DNA of 26,643 nt from Leishmania donovani (lineage: Eukaryota > Euglenozoa > Kinetoplastea > Trypanosomatida > Trypanosomatidae): assembly GCF_000227135.1 (NCBI RefSeq), contig NC_018238.1, positions 475,377 to 502,019 of the forward strand, in the 5' to 3' direction. Numbering within the stretch: the stretch's first letter is position 1; each line of letters opens with the position of its first letter. Position numbers and translations under genes: made by a program. Under the pieces are notes generated by a model. It made no database searches, was not told the DNA's origin, and saw only the letters and a program-made list of their open reading frames with translations. Below are positions 18,138 through 26,643 of the stretch, piece by piece.

Positions 18138-18334
18138 TCTGCCGCCAGGAACGGACTGAGCTGGACGCGGTGGTGCGTGTGCATTCGGTGCGGCACGTCG
18201 GCACCCGCTCATAGCGTGTCACGGAGGGAGCCGAAAGACACGCACGCGGACGGCAGAACCCGTCCGTGACCACAACCGTCGCGCGTGGCGCAGTGGCAAA
18301 ACAGGATTCCTCGTACGAGGTGCAGCTAGAGGCG

Positions 18335-21300
18335 ATGGGTGCCGCAAACAAGAATACACAGCGCGACAGGGCCGCTTCAGGGATGTCGACCTTGTCTCCT
18401 CCGAGAAGAACTCGTGAGACGGCGCTGTGCGATGGCACGGAGAACTCGCCGGACAACTGTGCGGTGCAGCGGCCCGGGGAGCGCACGTGTCTGAAGCCGC
18501 TCAATAATGGAGGGGCCCAGAGCGGACCGACCAGCAGTGCGCAGCGCCATTCGGAGGGCGATGAGGTCGAGCTGAGGAACGTGAACGAGGTCGACAAGAG
18601 CGGCTTCGGCGTCGGAGGTGATTCGCACAAGGGCGGCTCCTCGCGAAGCACCGGCGATGCGCTAGAGGACGGCAAAGACAAGTACGATGTCTACATGCGC
18701 GCGGTCGAGGCGCAACGCCGCTCGGAAACGTCCACTTCGCTGTCAAGTGACTGCAGCAGCTTCTGCTTTCAGCTTGTTGTAACAGTGAAGCGCATGCTCA
18801 TCCTGCAGTCCCGCGACCCCTTGTCGTTGGCGTGCGAGCTCATCACGCCGATTTTCTTTCTTGTGGGCTCCATCATCCTGTGGGGCGTCATCAAGAAGGG
18901 CTTCGTCCCGGCGTCTGACTACTTCAGCGTGGCGGGAGAGTCTATCACGAATGCGGTGATGACGCAGGCGACGGACATGATGTGCTATAATGCGACGCTC
19001 ACTGGCGGGGCCCCGATCGAGGGTCTCCTGGAGTGTCGCGAGTTCCTCAAAAAGCCTTTATTTCTGCCGACGCTGTTGTGCGCTGAGAGCAACATCACCG
19101 GCGCCCCGGTCGGCTTGTGCGTTTCGGAGATCTATGCTCTGAACGCGTATTCTACGATGCGCCGCTATGCGACACAGAACACGACCCGTGTTCCGACGGT
19201 GGATGAGATGATCTTGCTGCAGTGGGCATGGCGCCTCCTGTACCACTGGAGCGGTGTCTCGTTAGACCGTTTCCAGACGGTGGACTCCGCCATGTTATCC
19301 AGCGGCACTCTCTATTTTGCGCCGGCGTCCACTGAGACGGAGGCGCTCGTTGCGTACTTCCGCAAGACTTCCATCTATTTCCAGTACGTCTACGGCGGCA
19401 CCTTCGCCACAGTGGCGGAGGCGGAGGCGAGGGTGCAGAGCCGCACCTGGCGTGACCCGCCCATCTGGGGCATCGTTCAAGTGAGCAACTTGACAGCGGA
19501 AATGTTTGATGTGGCCATTCGCCTGAACGCGACGGCGCTGCCGCGAACGAAGTGGATGTTGGCACGCTACTACGTCGGTGGCGTGGTGACGGAGGGGCCG
19601 GTCATGTACATCCTCTCCGGCTTCACGACGCTGCAGCAGACCGTGTACCACTACTTCCTGACAAGGATACTCGGCACGACAAGTACGCCGAGTGCGGAAC
19701 TGCTGATGCTTCCCGCGCCGACACGCGGCTACAGGGATGACCAGTTTCTCGCTTACGGCGGGCGGTTTGTGCCCCTTATCCTCGTGCTCGGCTTCCTGTA
19801 CCCGGTGTCGCAGATGACAAAACGCATCGTGCTGGAGAAGGAGCTGCGCTTGCGGGAGGCGATGCTGATCATGGGGCTGTCTGAAGTGGTCATGTACACG
19901 GCGTGGTTCTTGATTTACGTGGCGCAGTACGCGGCCGTCTCGCTCATCATGGCGATTCTGCTGCGGGCGACGTACTTGGCGAAGTCGAACTTCGGCATCG
20001 TCTTTTTCCTGCTCTTCTTTTTCTCACTTTCCATCATCACGCTGTCGGGGCTCATGGCGGTGTTCTTCAACAAGGCGCGCCTGTCGGCGATCCTGGCGCC
20101 GCTGATTTACTTCGCCTTGGCGATTCCGCTCTTTACGGTGCAGAACTTGCAGGGCCCCGCGCAGATTGGATTCTCTTTTCTTTCGCCATCCGGCCTCGCT
20201 GTCGGCGTCACGATCCTCTTCTCGCACGAGCTGAGCGGCGGCATGACGGGCTCCGACTTGACCTACTTCCGCGACTCGCCGAAAATGCTTGCGGTGATCA
20301 TCATTTTGTTTATGGACTTCATCATCTACTTGGTGCTGATGCTGTACCTGGACGCGGTCCTGCCGAAGCAGTGGGGTACGCGCAAGCACCCGCTCTTCTT
20401 CATCATGGAGCCGGTGCGGTGGTGCTGCCGATCAAAGACGGGCGTGCTGGAGGGCGGCGCCGACGGGCGCGCCGAGGATGGCGTGTTCGAGGAGATCACA
20501 GAAGGCGGCGCCGACTACGCCGTTTGCGCCACTGGGCTGCGCAAGGAGTACTCGCGCGGCGGCAAGAGGTTCGTTGCGGTGAACAACCTGTACTGGGGGA
20601 TGCGCGAGGGCGAGATCTCTGTGCTGCTGGGGCACAACGGCGCCGGCAAGACGACGACGATGAACATGATGACGGGGATGGTATCGGCGGACGCGGGCGA
20701 CTGCTACATTTACGGCTACTCTGTCCGCAACCAGCTAGAGAAGGCGCGCCAGCAGATCGGATACTGCCCGCAGCACAATATCCTGTGGCCGAACATGACG
20801 TGCTACGAGCACCTTTGGTACTACGCTGCGTTGAAGGGCTTGCGAGGCGCTGCCCAGGAGGAGGCGATCTCGCGCATGCTCGCCGGCGTCGACCTGCAGG
20901 ACAAGCGCGATTGCCCCTCGAAGATGCTGTCGGGCGGGCAGAAGCGGAAGCTGTCGGTTGCCGTTGCGTTTGTTGGCGGCAGCCGTCTTGTGTTTCTCGA
21001 CGAGCCGACTGCCGGCATGGACGTTGGCGCGCGGCGATACACGTGGGGCCTGCTGCGTGCCATGGCCAAGTACCACACCATCCTTCTGAGCACGCACTTC
21101 ATGGACGAGGCGGATCTGCTGGGCGATTCCGTTGCCATCATGAGCAAGGGCTGCCTGCAGTGCGCGGGCAGCAACATGTTCTTGAAGGCCAAGCTCGGGG
21201 TCGGCTACGTGCTCACCCTCTCTGTCGTCGCCCATGTTGATCGGATGGCCGTTGCTGGCATGGTGAGGGAGCACGTGCCGTCAGCGACGAGGCTCGGGTC

Positions 21301-24025
21301 TGGTGCGGGGGAGATGGCCTTCCGTCTTCCCATGAAGACCAAGGAAGCGTTCCCCAACCTGCTCGCCGAGATCGAGGGCCGCGGCTCGCAGCTTGGCGTC
21401 AGCGCCTACAGTGTCTCTGCCACGACGCTGGAGGAGATTTTCATTCAAATTGCGCAGCAGGGGGAGGCCAAGGAAGCGATGGAGCGGAAGCGGGAGCAGC
21501 TGACGGCGCCGTTCACCAGGACGACACCAGTGGCTGCCGCGGCATCTGCGGGCTCCTCTGCAAACCATGTGAGCGCGCTGGCCGACATCAGCACCGTGGA
21601 TGGTGTTTGCCAGGAACCACCGCGGCCGTCGGATGTGTGGAATGTCGGCCTCATCGGGAATGAGCTCGGTGTCTTGCACAGCCAGTTCAAGGCGATGCTG
21701 TGGAAGCGGCTCTGGAACGCCTTGCGCGACCGCCGGACGCAATTCTTCCAGATTGCGTGCCCGATGCTGTGTGTGCTGCTCGCAATGCTACTCACGCTCA
21801 TCAAGCTATTCCGATCCCCAGCCATCACGCTGTCCAGCGACCTATACGGCACAGTGGTCGAGATCGACGTGGTCGGATGTGAGTCGGCGATGAACTTGAG
21901 CATACCGTTCTCGTCGAAAGCCGTTACGGTGCAGCCGCCATCCGCGACGTCCATCGCAACGCTTTCCTCCTACATGCTCGAAACGTACAACACTCACGTG
22001 GCGGAGCGGTACACCGGCCTGGTGTGCGTCGACGCGGTGACCTTCCCGCTACCGTTCACGCCAGAAAACAGGTCCGTTTCGGCCGTGATCTACAACACCT
22101 CGGGCCTGCACTCCAGCCCGATTGGCCTCTACAATCTCTACAACGGCTACTACATGGCGCACCGCGGCGATAACGCCAGTGTGCTGACCACGGTCGTCCA
22201 AACGATGCCCAAGACCAAGACCGAGGTCGAAGTCCAGGATTCGATCTACGCCCTTATCATCGCCATCGTCATCATGATCCCGTTCACGTTCATTCCGTCC
22301 ACGTTCGTGTCGTGGATTGTAAAGGAGCGGGAGTGCAAGGCGCGACATCTGCAGAACGTGTCGGGGCTCTACTTCTCCGTCTACTGGCTCGCGAACTTCT
22401 TGTTTGACATCTGCTGCTACGTCATCACGATGTTCCTCATCATCATCGTCTTCGCTATCTTCAGCCGCGATGAGTACATTGGCGCGAGGGCTGTCGGTGC
22501 CACCATTGTGCTGTTCTTCCTCTACGGCCTCTCCGGCGTGGCCATGGCGTACGCTGTGAGCTTCCTGTTCAAGGAGCACTCCACAGCTCAGAACGTCGTC
22601 ATGCTCGCCAACTTCATCACCGGCTTCCTGCTGGTTCTCTGCGTCTCGATGCTGTCTGTGTTCGAGTCCACAAAGAAGGTGGCCGAAGTCCTACCGTGGA
22701 TCTTCCGCGTTGTGCCGAGCTTCTGCGTCGGCGAAGGCATCAGCAACCTCGCGAAACTGAAGTTAGAGGAGTCGTTCGGTACAACAAATACACCGTGGTC
22801 CATGTCCGTGGTAGGCTGGCCGTGCGTGTACATGGCGGCCGGGTTGCCTTTCTACGTCCTTGTCACCCTCTTCGTTGATCACCCCGGACGGCGGCAACGG
22901 ACGCAGCGGCTCTTCCACGACCCCGACGCGGAGCCGGACTTTGTCGAGAACGAAGACGAGGACGTCATGGCGGAGCGCCGAAGCGTGCTCGAGTGTGAGG
23001 CGCGCCAGAGCGACCTCGTGCGCGTCGAGAACATGAGCAAGGTGTACCCCAACGGTAAGGTGGCGGTGCGCAACGTCACCTTCGGCGTCCGCCCCGGGGA
23101 GGTGTTTGGGTTCCTCGGCACGAACGGTGCTGGGAAGACGACGACGATTTCGATACTGTGCCAGGAGATTTACCCGACAACTGGCCGCGCGTCCATCTGC
23201 GGCAACGACATCGTGACGAAGAGCCGCGAGGCGCTGCAGTGCATCGGGTACTGCCCGCAGTTCGACGCGTGCCTGGACCTGCTGACGGTGAAAGAGCACC
23301 TGGAGCTGTACGCGGGCGTGCGGGCCATCTCGTACGACTGTCGCAAGCGTGTGGTGGAGGGGCTGCTGGCCTTGTGCGAGTTGACGAACTACAAGCATAC
23401 CCTGGCGCACGACCTGTCCGGTGGCAACCGGCGCAAGCTGTCTGTGGCGCTTTCTCTCATTGGAGGGCCTCGAGTGGTCTTCCTGGACGAGCCGTCGGCC
23501 GGCATGGACCCTGTGGCGCGGCGCGGGTTATGGACCGCAATCGAGGCAGTCGCCGACAACAGCTCCGTTGTGCTGACGACGCACCACCTGGAGGAGGTGG
23601 AGGCGCTTGCGCATCGCGTGGCGATCATGGTGGATGGCACCCTGCGCTGCATCGGCGACAAGACTCACCTGAAGAACAAGTTCGGCACCGGCTTCGAGGT
23701 GAATGTGCGCATCCGTTCTGATGATGAGGCGCTGAAAGAGGCTGTGCAGAACTTCTTCAGCGAGAACTTCCCGGGATCCTCGCTGCGCGAGTACCGTGCA
23801 CGCCGCTTTACTTTCGAGCTGCCCCCCGGTACGAAGCTGCCGAGGACATTCAGGCTTATGGAGGAACACGCGTCGGCGCTGGGGGCGACGGACTACAGCG
23901 TGTCACAGACGTCGATTGAGCAGGTCTTCATGCAGATCAGCGAGGAGGCCGAGCGGCAGCACGAGGCTGAGGAGGCGGAGCAGCTTGCCCAGACGACGAA
24001 GAGCTACTGCACGTGCTGCTGCTAG
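18335..24025 (+). CDS. ABCA-type full-size ABC transporter
   Basis: This 1,896-residue protein has the full ABCA layout: a hydrophilic N-terminus (1-160), first membrane helix (about 162-190), large extracellular domain with five Asn-X-Ser/Thr sites, helices 2-6 (about 478-680), nucleotide-binding domain 1, second membrane half with its own large loop (helix at about 1137-1160, loop to 1300, helices to 1518) and domain 2. Domain 1 has Walker A at 766-773, LSGGQ at 865-869, Walker B ending Asp889-Glu890 and a switch His at 921. Domain 2 has Walker A at 1595-1602, LSGGN at 1694-1698 (Asn here is usual for ABCA), Walker B Asp1718-Glu1719 and His at 1750. Both sites look competent for ATP hydrolysis. 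ABCA proteins move phospholipids and sterols; Leishmania ABCA proteins have been linked to phospholipid and vesicle traffic. The protein ends in Tyr-Cys-Thr-Cys-Cys-Cys. The start is the first ATG; an in-frame TAG at 18212 bounds the frame. Confidence 0.95.
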   Translation: MGAANKNTQRDRAASGMSTLSPPRRTRETALCDGTENSPDNCAVQRPGERTCLKPLNNGGAQSGPTSSAQRHSEGDEVELRNVNEVDKSGFGVGGDSHKGGSSRSTGDALEDGKDKYDVYMRAVEAQRRSETSTSLSSDCSSFCFQLVVTVKRMLILQSRDPLSLACELITPIFFLVGSIILWGVIKKGFVPASDYFSVAGESITNAVMTQATDMMCYNATLTGGAPIEGLLECREFLKKPLFLPTLLCAESNITGAPVGLCVSEIYALNAYSTMRRYATQNTTRVPTVDEMILLQWAWRLLYHWSGVSLDRFQTVDSAMLSSGTLYFAPASTETEALVAYFRKTSIYFQYVYGGTFATVAEAEARVQSRTWRDPPIWGIVQVSNLTAEMFDVAIRLNATALPRTKWMLARYYVGGVVTEGPVMYILSGFTTLQQTVYHYFLTRILGTTSTPSAELLMLPAPTRGYRDDQFLAYGGRFVPLILVLGFLYPVSQMTKRIVLEKELRLREAMLIMGLSEVVMYTAWFLIYVAQYAAVSLIMAILLRATYLAKSNFGIVFFLLFFFSLSIITLSGLMAVFFNKARLSAILAPLIYFALAIPLFTVQNLQGPAQIGFSFLSPSGLAVGVTILFSHELSGGMTGSDLTYFRDSPKMLAVIIILFMDFIIYLVLMLYLDAVLPKQWGTRKHPLFFIMEPVRWCCRSKTGVLEGGADGRAEDGVFEEITEGGADYAVCATGLRKEYSRGGKRFVAVNNLYWGMREGEISVLLGHNGAGKTTTMNMMTGMVSADAGDCYIYGYSVRNQLEKARQQIGYCPQHNILWPNMTCYEHLWYYAALKGLRGAAQEEAISRMLAGVDLQDKRDCPSKMLSGGQKRKLSVAVAFVGGSRLVFLDEPTAGMDVGARRYTWGLLRAMAKYHTILLSTHFMDEADLLGDSVAIMSKGCLQCAGSNMFLKAKLGVGYVLTLSVVAHVDRMAVAGMVREHVPSATRLGSGAGEMAFRLPMKTKEAFPNLLAEIEGRGSQLGVSAYSVSATTLEEIFIQIAQQGEAKEAMERKREQLTAPFTRTTPVAAAASAGSSANHVSALADISTVDGVCQEPPRPSDVWNVGLIGNELGVLHSQFKAMLWKRLWNALRDRRTQFFQIACPMLCVLLAMLLTLIKLFRSPAITLSSDLYGTVVEIDVVGCESAMNLSIPFSSKAVTVQPPSATSIATLSSYMLETYNTHVAERYTGLVCVDAVTFPLPFTPENRSVSAVIYNTSGLHSSPIGLYNLYNGYYMAHRGDNASVLTTVVQTMPKTKTEVEVQDSIYALIIAIVIMIPFTFIPSTFVSWIVKERECKARHLQNVSGLYFSVYWLANFLFDICCYVITMFLIIIVFAIFSRDEYIGARAVGATIVLFFLYGLSGVAMAYAVSFLFKEHSTAQNVVMLANFITGFLLVLCVSMLSVFESTKKVAEVLPWIFRVVPSFCVGEGISNLAKLKLEESFGTTNTPWSMSVVGWPCVYMAAGLPFYVLVTLFVDHPGRRQRTQRLFHDPDAEPDFVENEDEDVMAERRSVLECEARQSDLVRVENMSKVYPNGKVAVRNVTFGVRPGEVFGFLGTNGAGKTTTISILCQEIYPTTGRASICGNDIVTKSREALQCIGYCPQFDACLDLLTVKEHLELYAGVRAISYDCRKRVVEGLLALCELTNYKHTLAHDLSGGNRRKLSVALSLIGGPRVVFLDEPSAGMDPVARRGLWTAIEAVADNSSVVLTTHHLEEVEALAHRVAIMVDGTLRCIGDKTHLKNKFGTGFEVNVRIRSDDEALKEAVQNFFSENFPGSSLREYRARRFTFELPPGTKLPRTFRLMEEHASALGATDYSVSQTSIEQVFMQISEEAERQHEAEEAEQLAQTTKSYCTCCC

Positions 24026-24470
24026 CGCGGTGGTAGTTTGGAGAGGCGAGGGGAAGGGAGAAGCGGGGCTGCCGCGATCGTCTGCTGTGGCGGTGTGAGG
24101 GTGGGTGGGTGGGGGAGCAGCGGAGGAGAGGCAAGGAGGCGAAGTTGTGCGTGTCTCCTGTCTTTCTTGGCATGCTGTGATGGCGCGGAAACAGCCCCAG
24201 GCAAGGCGGACGTCGAAGGCTAAAGTGCGCTTCTTCGGTTGGGCTTGCTCCGCCCAGTGAGCGCGCACTGCCCTCTGGTCTCATCCTCGTTACACGGCGC
24301 CGATTTGTTAACGCCCCGCCCAACCATGCGCGGCGCTCTCGTGTTTGCGTCTGCTCCTCCTGCCTGTGCGTGCTTTTGTTCCTCGCCTCGCGTCGAGTGG
24401 GGGTGGGCGGTCCTCCTCGTCGTTGTTCGCGTTTCGTGCCGTGCCCACCGCTCGAGCGCTATGGGTCTCT

Positions 24471-24642
24471 CTGCACACACACACACACATCTAGGTATCA
24501 CTATACACACGCGTGTATGTATATATACATGCACATGCATGCACATAGAGAGACAGACATGTGTATATGTATGCATGCATATCATTCTATGCATGCATGT
24601 GAGCATGCGTGTGTATATACATGTGTATGTGTGTATGTGTAA
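24471..24642. repeat. CA/TA/GCAT alternating purine-pyrimidine block with inverted repeats
   Basis: About 170 bases alternate purine and pyrimidine almost throughout (CA, TG, TA and ATGC units). The left part (from 24490) and right part (from 24600) read as imperfect reverse complements. Inside lies a perfect hairpin: 11-bp arms at 24571-24581 and 24588-24598 with a 6-base loop. Such DNA can form cruciforms or Z-DNA, and in RNA a long stem within the ABCA 3' UTR. Confidence 0.75.
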
Positions 24643-24880
24643 GACGCGGCTCGTTCTCGGCCTTTCCGCTGTCACGAGTGTCCTCCGCTTGTCGCGACGG
24701 GTCAGCCGATTCCCGTTCTTCTTTTTTTTGTTTGTCTTCATCTATTTGTGCTTCGCCTATTATGCTCATGCTTACGACGTGCATCCGTGCGTGCTTGCTC
24801 TCTTTTTTTTTGTTGCTGCCGAGGTCCACATCTTATCCTCGTCGCAGCTTGCCTATACCGAGTACATCTATGCATGCATA

Positions 24881-24899
24881 TGTATATATATATATATAC
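24881..24899. repeat. TA dinucleotide run next to ATGCATGCAT
   Basis: A short TA repeat follows another palindromic ATGCATGCAT unit (about 24869-24879), echoing the block at 24471-24642. Together they mark an unusually flexible stretch downstream of ABCA. Confidence 0.7.
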
Positions 24900-26264
24900 T
24901 TGTTTTGTGCGCACGCGCGTCGGGTCGCTCCTCTGCACAGTCGCTGTGCTGTGCTCTCGGGGGCACCCCTTTTCTTTTCGAAGTAACCATTCTTTTCCTT
25001 TTTTCGGCCATTGGTGCCGTGGCTATGCTTCTGCATCGCCTGCGGACTCAATCATTGATTGCGTTCGCTCGGGATTAGGGGGAGGGGGCCGCGCTTACAT
25101 ATATATGCGTGCATGTTCTGCTGGCGCCGTGCTTACTCCGTCTCTCTGGCATCGCTGCTGTATCTTGAGCTGCGCGAGCTGTGTGTGGTCTGCCGATGAT
25201 GTCTCCTCACACACCACCACCGCCTCCCGTGCTTCACTGAATTCCCGCTTCCGTGCCAGAGCGTCGAACGCTGTGCGATGCGCGTGTGCGCATGGGCGCT
25301 GACTCCCTCCTCTCTCCCGCGTCCTTTTCAGCGTACGATGCTTGCTGTTGTCACGCAGACACCAATAAAAAAGATTTCGGCAGCGTGCGATCTCAGACCG
25401 ACAACGAACACGCGCCCGCATAGCACGCCGCGAATGCACAGCGGTGGCTACACGCGTAAAGTGCAGGAGCACAGTAAAGGGGCAAAAGGCGCGAACGGCG
25501 GCTTCTGTGGAGCGGTACGGCAGCCCAGCGACTAGGGTGATGGCGGCGAGCAGGCAGGCATGTGCAACCCCCTTCCCTGTGCCTCACTGGTGCCGCTGAC
25601 CTTTGCCGCCGATGCTGATTCTGCGTGATGCGTTGCACACTCGTTTGAGAGCACCGCAGCCGCAGCACGAAATGGCACGACCGCACGCACAGAGAAATGA
25701 CCCCAACGACACACAAGGCGCTGTGCCCGACCTGCATCTTCCGAGCGACGTCCCCACTTCAACGTTTTCCTCTCTCATTTCGTTTTTACGGCCCTTTTTG
25801 CTCTCTCGTCTTTCCGACTGCTGCACTTCCCCGCCCCTGCCCGCATCGACCCCCCCTCTCCGTGCACCCCCGAAGCGAGCACACGCAACTCGTTTGATCA
25901 GCCCTCCCGCAGCCCTCCCGACACCGTGCAGCGTCACAGCGACGGCGGAGGCGACATCTCTGCTTCCACATTATGCTGCATGTGGGCAGGCGCTGCTCCG
26001 TGGCGGAGCATGGCCCGCATGGATTGGGATGACGGCGCAACCGCAGTGCTGCCGCGCCTTGTACGCGAACGGCGTCTACTCGCTTTCCTCCGCCAGCGAC
26101 GATAGTGGGAGCTCCAGCGCCACGAGAAGAGTCATGCGCTGCCGGGGCAGACCAAATACACGTCGAAAAGGAGACCGCCCGTCGATGCTCTTCTCCTTTG
26201 CCTTCCCCTTGCCCTGTTGCAACCTTCTCTGCTTCCGTCATGAGTGCACCCGACGCTGGCGGCG

Positions 26265-26643
26265 GACTGCTGCATGCACTACGCGCTGATGCTGTACCTG
26301 GACGCCGCTGTGCCGCAGGAGTGTGGCACGCCGAAGCACGCGCTGTTCTTCATAACGGAGCCGGTGCGGTGGTGCTGCGGATCGAGTGCGCGCGTGCTGG
26401 AGGGCGGTGTCGACGGGCGCGGTGGACTACGAGGTGAACGAGACTCACTTGACGGGTGCGCAGGCGCTGTCGGACTACCTGCTGGATACGTGGTACGTGC
26501 ACGACATGCCGCGCTACGGCGCTGTGTCGTGCATTGATCGGAACGTGACGGCGCTGCTGAGATTTGCGGATGAGTGGCGCGGCACCAACGTGAACGTGTT
26601 CCTGTACAACTCCTCCTCGCACCATCAGGCTGGGCTGAACCTC
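26265..26643 (+). pseudogene. Rearranged fragment of a second ABCA gene (runs off the window end)
   Basis: Two ABCA pieces are joined. The first (26286-26420) aligns without gaps over 135 bases to 20336-20470 of the intact gene, encoding the last helix of the first membrane half and the following linker (Leu-Met-Leu-Tyr-Leu-Asp, Glu-Pro-Val-Arg-Trp-Cys-Cys, Val-Leu-Glu-Gly-Gly). Directly after it, in another frame (from 26422), the sequence encodes the second extracellular loop: Leu-Ser-Asp-Tyr-Leu-Leu-Asp-Thr, Arg-Tyr-Gly-Ala-Val and Phe-Leu-Tyr-Asn-Ser-Ser resemble 21960-22110 of the intact gene. The part for nucleotide-binding domain 1, about 1.45 kb, is missing, and the join shifts the frame. 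No N-terminal half lies upstream. The second piece stays open to the window end, so its 3' part may be longer and better preserved. The divergence of the pieces suggests they come from a paralogue, not from a recent copy of the intact gene. Confidence 0.8.

Larger units (their letters stand above)
11490..18334. other. Long gene-empty region between SKP1 and ABCA, with two sequence gaps
   Basis: About 6.8 kb (about 5.9 kb if the two gap duplications are removed) without a supportable gene on either strand. 11490-11860 is T/C-rich 3' UTR-like sequence. 11860-12120 and 13750-14060 are GC-rich, non-repetitive blocks that could be degenerate retroposons. 12380-12470 is a TG-rich microsatellite. 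16300-16850 is purine-rich with a perfect 8-bp stem-loop. 17000-18130 is almost entirely pyrimidine-rich and leads into the ABCA 5' UTR. Long open frames here arise from simple sequence and from the duplicated gap flanks. Confidence 0.7.
24026..26264. other. Intergenic region between ABCA and the ABCA relic
   Basis: About 2.2 kb without a supported gene. It starts with a G-rich 3' UTR segment (24026-24130). A CA run and alternating purine-pyrimidine palindromic sequence follow at 24471-24640. A TA run sits near 24881-24899 and T-rich tracts near 24720 and 24805. From 25560 the sequence is GC-rich and non-repetitive up to the ABCA relic. Open frames give low-complexity products. Confidence 0.65.

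Noticed and set aside
17277..18212. 311-codon open frame on the - strand
   Set aside because: It is the antisense of a pyrimidine-rich 5' UTR, giving Lys/Arg/Glu/Gly-rich simple sequence. A minus-strand gene here would oppose the cluster direction.
18266..18334. GTG-initiated 23-codon N-terminal extension of ABCA
   Set aside because: Nuclear genes of trypanosomatids start at ATG, and the first ATG after the predicted splice site is at 18335.
19903..21240. 445-codon open frame inside ABCA in another + frame
   Set aside because: It is a shadow frame caused by the GC-rich third positions of the true ABCA coding sequence.
24471..24642. Possible CRISPR-like or tandem repeat array
   Set aside because: There are no regularly spaced identical repeats with unique spacers. 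The pattern is a eukaryotic microsatellite with inverted symmetry.

Overview
The window looks like nuclear DNA of a trypanosomatid, most likely Leishmania or a close relative. All recognisable genes are intronless and on the + strand. The codons end mostly in G or C. Intergenic regions are long, pyrimidine-rich and full of CA/TG, CT and GGT microsatellites. Each gene is preceded by a polypyrimidine tract and an AG, as expected for a polycistronic unit processed by spliced-leader trans-splicing. The exact species cannot be decided from the sequence alone.

Layout: 1-1431 is non-coding. 1432-2757 encodes a mitochondrial Oxa1/YidC-type inner-membrane insertase. 2758-5221 is non-coding with possible relics. 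5222-5614 encodes cytosolic ribosomal protein uS8 (S15A). 5615-7523 is non-coding. 7524-9602 encodes a TMEM184/OSTalpha-like seven-helix membrane protein with a long C-terminal tail carrying a four-cysteine zinc-finger-like motif. 9603-10937 is non-coding. 10938-11489 encodes SKP1. 11490-18334 is an unusually long gene-empty stretch with two runs of N. 18335-24025 encodes a full-length ABCA-type ABC transporter. 24026-26264 is non-coding and holds a striking alternating purine-pyrimidine palindromic block. 26265-26643 is a broken, rearranged piece of a second ABCA gene that runs off the window end.

Both N runs are 99 bases long, and each is flanked by a direct duplicate (393 bp and 326 bp) that appears identical. 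This is the signature of unmerged overlapping contig ends, so the real locus is probably about 0.9 kb shorter and has no gap there.

The genes do not form a functional operon. The insertase, ribosomal protein, SKP1 and membrane proteins are unrelated in role, as is normal in trypanosomatid transcription units. The only paralogous pair is the intact ABCA gene and the ABCA relic, which suggests a tandem ABCA array that has been recombining. I found no convincing novel multi-gene system. The points most worth a second look are the chimeric ABCA relic, the zinc-finger-like tail on the TMEM184 protein, the cysteine-rich C-terminus of the ABCA protein, the assembly duplications, and the palindromic block between the ABCA copies.
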